Shown: positions 11,048 to 64,000 of the stretch, one piece after another
Position numbering within the stretch: position 1 is the first letter of the stretch
Layout of the letters: each line of letters begins with the position of its first letter
NCBI GenBank assembly: GCA_965112735.1
Contig: OZ218954.1
Location: forward strand, 1,798,001 to 1,862,000
DNA: 64,000 nucleotides
Direction of reading: 5' to 3'
From: Phaeosaccion multiseriatum
Taxonomy: Eukaryota > Ochrophyta, other classes
Translations under genes and position numbers: made by a program
Notes under the pieces: generated by a model
The model's database searches: none
What the model saw: the letters and a program-made list of their open reading frames with translations, nothing else
What the model was told of the DNA's origin: nothing

Positions 11048-14000
11048 ATGATGAAAGGCGGGAGACGCCGAACCTTGCTGCTGACGCTTGTGTATGGCGC
11101 AGCCTGCGTCTGCTCTAAGGCTGTGTCCAGCGGTGGCGGAAGGAGTGCCCGCAGCACGAGTAGCAGCGGCAGCAGTCGAAGCAGCAGCGGAGGGAGCGCC
11201 AGCAGGAGGCGCAGGGCACTGGCAGCCGTCGCGGAGGAGGAAGCTCAAGAGGGTGGCGTCTCAGGTGCGTCGAGAATCTCATCTCCTTGCCGTGTGAGCC
11301 AAGCATTGACGCGATGGATGATGTGTTGATGTACATTTTGCGCCCCTTCTTCTGTCTTCCAACTCCCCTTGCAGGCGGGACATCTTCACGGTATAGTAGC
11401 AATCGACGTTCCCGGGGCAGCAGCAGCAGTGGCAATGCCTATAGTAGCAGTGGGACGAGCACCAGCAAGCGGAGAAGGAGGATGGAGGATGCGGAGCCCG
11501 CACGCAGCAGCAGCAGCAGCAGCAGCAGCGGCAGCAGCGCGAGGGGAAGCAGGAAAAGCAGAGCTTTTGCGGACGAGGAGGATGGCGAAGGTGAAGATGG
11601 AGACCTGAGAGACCGAGTCAGCAGTGGGCGTAGTGGACACCGGAGCAGTGCGGGGAGGAGCAGGACGAGACGCAGAGTGGATGCGGCGCCTTTATCAGGC
11701 AGAACAGCGTATGATAAACGAGCTGCCAGAATGTCCACCTCAATGCCGGCCGAAATTAGTCGGAGTAAGACCTCACGCAGCGCGAGAGGCAGGAGTAGTG
11801 GGCGGAGCGCAGGCGAGGGCAGGAAACGTAGTAGCAGAGACGAAGAGAGCCGCAGCAGCAGTGTACGGGGCAGCAGCGGTGGCAGCAGGAAAAGGAGGAG
11901 ACGAAGTAGCAGCAAGAGAAGGGCGGAGGGCGGCAGCAGCAACCGCAGCCTCACGAAGGCCCGCAGCAGCGCTAACCGCGGCAATGGCAGCATGAGGAGG
12001 AGGAGGAGCTCGTCAGCTCGCCACAACAGCGCATGGGTCGGAGGAGAGGGGACCAAAGTACCCGCGCTGTCTTTCGCACTCTTGGCCTCGAAAGTGAAGA
12101 CAGGTATGCCACTGGGTGCTTACGCCACTAAGCGCTTAAGGCGGCCAGGTCTAGACGTAAACACTCTCGACCACGGTGAAGTCTCTGCCTCTCCCGCCGC
12201 ACTGCTCTTCTCTAACGCCCTTGCATATGCACTATGCACCTCTTCCCTCCTTGCGTGCTCTGCTCGTACTGTATCCCTCAATGGTGCCTTGTGCCGCTCC
12301 AGGCGTGAAAGGCGGCGTGGACTCCGTGGTTGGGGTGATGGGGGAGGCGAAACACACGGCCACCAGCGCCACCCGGCAGCTTCAGCGAGAGGTCAAGGTA
12401 CGGAGGGACTTAGTTGTGTGTGTATGTGTGTAGATGTGTGTGTGTGTATGTGTGTGTGGGCGTCTACTGCAGACTCTCCTTCATGTGTGGATCGTATTTT
12501 TTGTCTTTTCTTCTCTTCTCCTTGTCAGCACTCTTGTGCCGTGTCCCCCCGTCCAACCCGCACCCACCCAAGATGATACCACACCTTTTCTGCACGGATG
12601 CCACACGCCAATACCTAAAACTGCCCTCGCGCCGCAGGTGTACACGAGTGGCACCTACGAGGCGGTGCTGCTCAAGGCCACTCGGCCCGACGAGGAGGTA
12701 GACGACTCGCTGGTGAGCACGCTCGTGGCTGCCGTGAATCGCTTCGAGATGGACGGTACGGCACAGCACGGGCGGGTCTTGGGGTGTGTGTGTGTGAAGC
12801 AAGCCTCAAGCCTCTCTCTCACCGCTGGTGTGCATCTCGCATGGACTCTCCTGCCAACCCTCCTCCTCCTCCTCCTCCTCCTCCTCCTCCTGGACACTTA
12901 GCCATCTGCTCTGCCTCTTTTCTGATATAGCCCTTCTTCTCGCGCGTGTCCTATATACGCCTATCGTGTATCTCCACTGCCCCCTCTTTTGCTCTTCTCT
13001 GACTGCTACCCGTAGCCGACCTAACCAAGAACAGTGCCCAGCGGCGCGTACTGCTGCACAAGCTGTGGATGAAGATGGCCGAGCCCGACTGCCGCACCAA
13101 GCTCAAAGCCCTCTTCATCCTGCATCGCATCTTCACGTCCTTCTCCGAGGGCGGTGGTGGTGACGGTGCCGACCAAGACAAGCTCATGAAACGCTTCCTG
13201 CACAAGCTGGGGAGGGAGACGTGCAGAAAGACCGACTGCCTCTACTTTGATCTCGATGTGCTCTTTGAGTGTGACAGGGGAGGAGGAGCGACGTCCGTCG
13301 TTACCAAGTAAGTAAAGCTTTGCACAAAGGGGGCGCTCTCTCTCTCTGTGCCTTTGACGGTAGTAGGCTTGTTGTACTGTATTCGGCGACGGCTGCCCCC
13401 CTTTGGCTAAATGAGTACAAGTAATGAGTGGTGACTGACTCCTTCCGTCTTTTGTCTGCCGTGTACAGGGGCCACAGCTACCGGAGTAGCAGCGGAAGGG
13501 GGAGGACGAGCGATCGAGACCAAGCGTATCTACAGAGCTTTGTGCGGCGATACGGTAGTTACGTGCTGCAGCGATCGACAGGTGTGTGTGTGTGTGTGTG
13601 CGTGTGTATTGAACCCAGTCTCTGCACTCAGAGGAAGATGGGTGGAGAAGTGGAGAGCAAGGAGAGGAGGTGCCACATAGGAGTGGGCGGAAACCTCCCC
13701 CTTCACCTTAACCCTATGCGCTCTGTCCTCAGTACTGCTGCCCTCTATCGTCAGTGTACTGCTGTGCGCTCTCCTCACCTTGTCGGTTGCTTTGTCCCCC
13801 TCCGCCCCGTGCCCGCCCCCAATCCCGTTCTCTTGCCCAAAAAGGCTTTGGCACCAATTTGAGCTGCAAGGAAATGCGCAACTTGAAGAAAAAGGCAACT
13901 TTCGAGAACACCATTTCGTACGTGGCCACACCCCCTCTCATGCATACCTTGTACTATTAGTGGTATTATGTAACGCCCCCTTCCCCCCTTCCCCCCCTTC

Positions 14001-14590
14001 CCTTCCCTTCCCTTCCCTCTGTATCTCTGCTGCCCCCGGACTTGGCCTGTCCTCCTCTCCCCTCTGTGCGCATTTCGTTTCATTTCATGCATGTCATCCG
14101 CCGCCATCCGCTGCCATCCGCCCCTCGCAGGGCCTTTGTCAAGTACCGCAAAGCGCTGGACTCCGCGCTGGCGTGCATGCCCAGCGCGGAGGAGGAGCAG
14201 GCGCTGACGGTGCGGCTGCTGGAGAGCGTCACCGCCGATATGCAGGGCCTCTTTCAGCACTACCACACGCTCGTGGGCAGGGCCGCGTGGCTGGACAAGG
14301 GGCAAGGGGAGAAGGAGGAGGAGGAGGAGGAGGACGCGGCTGTGGATGCAGATGCCGAGAGCCTGCGAGCCTTTAAAGAGAGCATGCGGCAGGAGTATGC
14401 AGACCACCACGAGCGCGTGAGCGGCTTCTTGCGAGACGCGGCCGAGCTGCTGGCTGTGTACGGCTTGGAGGACACCCCTGCTGCCTCTGCGGCTGAGCTG
14501 CTGCCGGAGCCGCACGATTTTGGCGACGACCACAGCAGCACCAACGTTGAGCTTGGTGCCTCGCCCCCCGATGGGGCCACGTCAGCCTGA
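11048..14590 (+). CDS. ANTH/ENTH-like domain protein with Arg/Ser-rich N-terminal region
   Basis: Eight exons: 11048-11264, 11375-12103, 12303-12397, 12638-12755, 13016-13307, 13469-13581, 13845-13917, 14131-14590. They join in frame to 698 residues. The first residues (RRRTLLLTLVYGAACVCS) look like a signal peptide. Residues about 25-320 are dominated by Ser and Arg (RS-type low complexity) and are followed by a short linker. From residue 348 the sequence resembles the phosphoinositide-binding ANTH/ENTH helical solenoid: YEAVLLKATRPDEEVDDSLV, then RRVLLHKLWMKM, CRTKLKALFILHRIF and SFVRRYGSYVLQRS. A C-terminal helical region with an acidic run (EEEEEED) ends the protein. ANTH proteins (AP180/CALM) act on the cytosolic face of membranes in clathrin-mediated endocytosis, so a cleavable signal peptide would be contradictory. 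Either the true start lies elsewhere or the domain call is only structural. Gene structure is strong; function moderate. Confidence 0.66.
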
Positions 14591-15679
14591 GCCCAATCAG
14601 CGTGGTAAGTAGGCACACTCACCACCGGTCGGACAGCCGTGTCCACCCGCAGCAGCACTTGTCAGAGCTGCTAGACGCGGAAAGTTTCACTCCATTTATT
14701 TCTTTGTTATTTCATTCCCCGCCGGCGCAGCAGCACAGCTCAGCGGGGATGCTCTCTCACTGCCGCGGCTCAGGCCCTTCGCTTGCTTCTTGTTGGCTCA
14801 GCCGTGTGCCCTTCTTGCCCAGCAACGGAAAGGAAGCGAGAAATTAAATTAAAAAAAACTAAAAAATGGAAAGTGACCACAAACACCAAGTTCAGTTTCG
14901 CACGGGATCGTTCATGGATCGTTCATGCTCCCACGGCAGCCAAAGCCACCCCCAGCTTGCCCGCCGGTTCCGCCCGTTGTCTTCAGCCGCCCTGAGGCGT
15001 TCCGCCCCCCGTCCCTCCGTCTGCTCTCCCGAGACTAGTGGCAGTGGATCCTCCACATGGGGGGAGAGTAGAGAAGCATGGCCCAGTCACCACTGCAGGA
15101 GGAAGGGGGAGGACCCAAGGGTGAGGACCCAAGGATGAGGACCCAAGGGTGAGGACCCAAGGGTGAGGACCCAAGGGGGAGGACCCGAGGGGGAGGACCC
15201 GAGGGGGAGGACCCGAGGGGGAGGACCCGAGGGGGAGGACCCAAGGGTGAGGACCCAAGTTATGCACGAGTGCCGCCTCCACAGGCCGAATACGTAGGGG
15301 CCCGTCTGTGGACTCGTTTGACTCGGTGACGCCTCTGCTCTGCTCTCCGCTAGGGCGCCATGCCTCCGTCAATGGTGCCATCACTCGAGCATTCGAAGGG
15401 TGCCAGTGCCATAGCTCACACTCTTGCGTCGTTGTCGTCTCTTCCAAATTCCGCACATGAGTGCACGCGAGGCTTGACGCACACAAAAGCCCAAAAAACA
15501 AGTCAGTCGGCGTCGGGGCTGGTGCTCTGGCCAAAGTGGGTCCCTGCACACACACCAAACCAAGTGTCGGCGGCTCCTTCGGCCCGCCACTTGAGAGTAT
15601 TCCGCGGTGCCGAAGGGAAGAACGCAATGGAGGGCCCAAGTTCAACGTTTCCACCTATCCGTCCTCTATCTTCGATCGG
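14591..15679. other. Convergent intergenic region with minisatellite
   Basis: Separates the stop codons of converging genes at 14590 (+) and 15680 (-). It contains an AT-rich stretch near 14840-14890 and the GAGGACCC minisatellite listed separately. No exon supported. Confidence 0.5.
15109..15258. repeat. GAGGACCCAAGGGT-type minisatellite
   Basis: About eleven head-to-tail copies of a 12-14 bp unit, GAGGACCCAAGGGT or GAGGACCCGAGGGG. The variant units occur in blocks rather than being mixed, which indicates stepwise local expansion. Confidence 0.9.
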
Positions 15680-16653
15680 TCAGTCACGGTGACGTGAAGA
15701 GCTGCCTCGAGGCATGGAGCGATCCCAGCCCTCACGGTCGCTGTCGGTCCTCCTCCTGCTACTGGCACCATGACGGCTGCTGCTTTTCGTCGACGGGCCT
15801 CTCGTGTGCTCTTCCGTCGCATCCGCCGACGCACTGACGCACGAACAGACGATGAGGACGAAGGCGGCTGCGAACAGGATGCCCATGCCCCCCTCCAGGT
15901 CCTCGTACTCGACTTCTTCCCATGTGTACTTGAGTGTAAATGCCATGCTCCGCCCCTGAGTACCAGAGGCATCTCCCTCCCCCCCCCTCAGAGGGGTGCT
16001 GTCCTCTCTCGTGCTGTAGAAAGGCGTCGCCTTGACTTTAACAATCTCCTCTCCGTTGTGCACGAACAGCACCGCCAGCTCAGTGAGGCGGCTATTATTG
16101 TCGTCTGTCGTGACACTGAGCCAAGGAACCACAAGGCTCAGGTCGGCGAACGCGAATGATCTGCCTCAGGAGGTGCAGCAGCAGAGGCAGCGCGGACAAC
16201 CAGTATGGAGGAAGTAAGCAGGCAAAGGGCTTGTTGAAGTAGGTAGGTCGACACCATAACCACATTCAACGCCGAAAAGGATAATTCCTTTCAGCAACTT
16301 ACAAGGTGATCTTCTCGTACTTCGACGACTGAATGTTGGGAGAAAAGGATGTCTGCGTGGGCACCCCGAACCGAGGCAGGACACCACGTGTTACATCCAC
16401 CCAGCTGCTACTGCTCCGCTTCGGTAACCAGCCCAGCGATTGTCCGATCAGTCGGACGGACATGGAGAGAAAGGAGACGGAGACGGCCATTAGGAGGGGG
16501 TTAAATGAGAAAAAAAAAAACTCAACTTGTCCTTACCCTCCCCTGCTGCCACCGATACACGCAGGACACGGTATCTCCGTAGCCATAGAGAACGCTGCTG
16601 CTACGCCCCCCCACCAGGACGGGCAGCAGCAGCACCCAAAATAAGAAGGCCAT
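15680..16653 (-). CDS. Predicted type I membrane protein, family not recognised
   Basis: Three exons on the minus strand: 16653-16537, 16418-16303, 16160-15680. They splice in frame (phases 0, 2) to 237 residues. Residues 1-17 are a clear signal peptide (MAFLFWVLLLPVLVGG). The lumenal part (about 18-169) includes SSKYEKITLSFAFADLSLVV and a beta-rich stretch ELAVLFVHNGEEIVKVKATP. One membrane helix follows at about 170-188 (MGILFAAAFVLIVCSCVSA), then a basic Ser/Arg-rich cytosolic tail. The layout is loosely like translocon-associated protein subunits, but I see no diagnostic motif and do not assign it. The exon 2 acceptor is the least certain boundary because other AG choices lie within 15 bp. 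Its start is 219 bp from the divergent dynein gene, so the two may be co-regulated. Confidence 0.6.
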
Positions 16654-16872
16654 CTTCGCAGTGTGCCAATTGTGAAAAGCATGAAAGAGAACCACTTGCC
16701 AAAGGGGGCTGCCGTTTCGCCTCCGCCTCCACAACCAGGGACTTAAGGGTGTAATATATTAACAACCAGGGAGAGGAGGAGGAGAAAATGATGCTGTGTA
16801 CGGGTATCCCGCAGGAAGAGCAGTAGGTGTGTGCGCGTGTGTGCGTGAAAGTAGAGCTGCATACCCTCTACC
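16654..16872. promoter_or_regulatory. Divergent intergenic region (type I membrane protein / dynein)
   Basis: Only 219 bp lie between the two divergent ATGs, so a shared bidirectional promoter is likely. No recognisable TATA box. A GTGTGCGCGTGTGTGCGTG run (about 16828-16847) lies just upstream of the dynein start. Confidence 0.4.
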
Positions 16873-62168
<45,296 letters not shown>

Positions 62169-62612
62169 TTAGTGTTACATATGAGAAGAAGAAAAAAAGT
62201 CGTAGATGTTGCTCTCGGTACAACCTAAAAGTAAAAAACAAAAACGTTTCAGAAACTTGGGGGGGTACCAGGGTTGCCCCTCCCGGACCGCGTCAATGCG
62301 AGGCATCGCAGGAATAAGAGAAATTTGGGAAATTGACGTTGGGTGGCGCAGCAAAGGACCGGAGAGAAGACAGCGTGGTTGTTTAGAAAAGCGTCGGAGG
62401 ACCCTTGAACGCAAGACAAATAAGCCGGTGTTTGAGTATGCTCATGAAGGGGGCGGCACAGCACGGATAGACGAGGGCCACCGCTAGAGAGTGAGACTGT
62501 ACCGAACAGAGGGTACCCATCGCGACTTTCCTCTCCACGTCGGCACGGGGTTACTGGTGGGGGGAGGAGAAGAGGAACCGGGGCGTTGGTGATCTCAGTC
62601 AGAGCGTGAACT
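62169..62612. other. Intergenic region between dynein and EML genes
   Basis: 444 bp between the dynein stop and the EML ATG. It is AT-richer right after the stop (62175-62250), as expected for a 3' UTR, and lacks the simple repeats that fill the dynein introns. The EML promoter must lie here or in the dynein 3' end. Confidence 0.5.
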
Positions 62613-63630
62613 ATGGCTACGGCGATGACAGCGCAGCGGCCCAGTGGGTTTGACCCGCATTCAGATTCCACCAGGGGAGGCCGAAAGAGGGCTCAGATCG
62701 GGGCGCGAGAGCGCAATCGGGGAGCCGCGTTTGACCTCGACTCGGACCTTGGGCAGCCTATGGAAAGGAAGGTGAGTATGGGCCTGCCTCCTCTCTGCCT
62801 CCAATCAGAGGGCAGAGACATGCAGAATGAGTGCCACGAAGTGGAGGTGGTGCTACTGCCTCCCACTTGAACACTGCGGGGTTGGACCGCGGTCCCCCCT
62901 CAGATGGGCTACCCCCTCGTGGCCTCCCATCCATACTCTCTATTCCACACCTGCCTCACTGCGTTTTCTGAATGGGTCAATCAGCGTTCTGGTGCATACG
63001 AATGTCACTCCTTCTTTTCCCCGTCTCATATCAAGCTCCCTCCAAGAACGCCTTCTCTCCTGCTTCCCCGCGTCTGGCCTGTCTTGCCACATCCCTACCT
63101 CTCCTCCCCTCCACCTCTTGTTATTCCTGTCGCGTAGCCTCTTATCCCCCCTCCCCTCCCTCCCTCTCTCCCTCCCCTACCCTCCCTTCTATCCTCATCC
63201 CGTAGCTGAACGGTACAACCAAGGTGGAGGCCTTCACTATCAACCCAGGTGGAAACGCCGGCCGCGGATACACAGACGAGGAGATCAGCGCCGCATCTCT
63301 GCGCTACCCCCAGTGCAAAAACGTCGTGTTTCGCCCCAGCTACGCCGACGACGGCTCCTATGGGGTCAACGAGGCCGGGGTGGGGCCTTCTCCTGAGCAT
63401 CTCGCCAAGGTGAGACGCTCCCTGTCGGCTGCTGTATCATCAACTGCCGTAGCTTGCTGGGCCTGCTGCTGCGGCTGCTGCGGCTGCTGCGGTTACTGCC
63501 GTTGGTTGATTCAAGGGGGACGCGAGGGAGTGCGGGGTTGTGGGCGCTTTGGCTGTCTCTGGCGTGGAGAGCTGCGGTCTTGCTGGCACGCCCAACCCCC
63601 CCCCCCTCACCTTGCGCTGCTTCTTCTCTC

Positions 63631-63665
<35 letters not shown>

Positions 63666-64000
63666 GGTGTGTGTTTATGTCTTCTCTCTTCTTGCCTCTG
63701 TGTCGCAGCCGGAAGCGTCCATGACCTTGGAGTACGTCCACGGTACGTTACGGAAATGAGTAAAGTGCTTCGTCTCTGTGACTGCTCTTCCTGCTCACCT
63801 CCCCCTGTGCCAACAGACAAACAAACAGAACCCTCAACTATTCGTTTCCCAAACGGGTCTCTTCCTCCCCTTCAATTCGCATTCCTGCAGGCTACCACAG
63901 CACAGGCTTTCACCAGACCAACGACGTGAACGCGCTCTACATGGGTGACGACGATGACAAGGTTGTGTACCAAACTGCGGCCCTGGTGGTCATCCAGGAC
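62613..64000 (+). CDS. EML: EML/EMAP-family microtubule-associated protein (5' end, partial)
   Basis: Four exons visible: 62613-62771, 63206-63409, 63709-63742 and 63891 to the window edge, joined in frame (phases 0, 0, 1); about 168 residues of an incomplete protein. The segment PEASMTLEYVHGYHS resembles the start of the HELP motif of echinoderm microtubule-associated-protein-like proteins (family consensus near LEWVYGYRG). The following KVVYQTAALVVI matches the strand that in EMLs precedes the WD40 propellers. Known EMLs bind microtubules through HELP/WD40 TAPE domains. The N-terminal 53 residues are basic and low in conservation. The WD40 region would lie beyond the window. Position directly downstream of an axonemal dynein fits a cytoskeletal role, which is inference. 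Confidence 0.72.

Noticed and set aside
15035-15654. Minus-strand Pro/Gly/Ser repeat protein
   Set aside because: Derived from the GAGGACCC minisatellite between convergent genes; no conserved feature.
16522-16734. Start of the type I membrane protein at an upstream minus-strand ATG (16734)
   Set aside because: This would add 27 residues ahead of a perfect signal peptide; the ATG at 16653 directly precedes the hydrophobic core.

Overview
The window is nuclear DNA from a flagellated, probably unicellular eukaryote. It has dense GT-AG spliceosomal introns, a complete axonemal dynein heavy chain, the start of an EML-type microtubule protein, and GC-rich codons throughout. Long secretory-type N-termini on several genes would suit a microalga with complex plastids (for example an ochrophyte or haptophyte), but nothing here fixes the lineage. 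I saw no tRNA, rRNA, CRISPR array or recognisable transposon gene.

Layout. 562-3954 (+): five-exon multi-membrane protein resembling the TspO/MBR superfamily behind a long low-complexity N-terminus. 4626-5717 (-): single-exon orphan with an N-terminal hydrophobic segment. 6613-7924 (-): two-exon protein with two cytochrome-b5/MAPR-like domains separated by Cys-Pro motifs. 8934-10757 (-): five-exon CCDC174 homologue. 11048-14590 (+): eight-exon ANTH/ENTH-like protein with an Arg/Ser-rich N-terminus. 15680-16653 (-): three-exon predicted type I membrane protein. 16873-62168 (+): a single axonemal dynein heavy chain gene, DNAH1-like, that I could thread in frame through 62 exons (13,356 coding bases, 4,451 residues). 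62613 to the window edge (+): first four exons of an EML/EMAP homologue.

The dynein gene fills about 70% of the window and about 70% of its span is intron. Those introns are packed with simple repeats and minisatellites: GT/CA, TCAG, CCCT, CCCCT, CTC, GAA, TATAGGG and 10-48 bp units. Introns of the five multi-exon neighbours upstream are mostly 110-260 bp with little repeat. Many dynein-intron repeats begin exactly at the splice donor or end at the acceptor and use a unit that resembles the splice consensus. Short dispersed motifs recur between introns. Because many repeats are stop-free, they create long spurious reading frames that should not be read as proteins.

Dynein and EML lie in tandem and both act on microtubules. 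The dynein shares a 219-bp divergent intergenic region with the type I membrane protein, and CCDC174 shares a 290-bp divergent region with the ANTH-like gene. All exon structures were assembled by eye from splice consensus, reading phase and family similarity; no transcript data were available.
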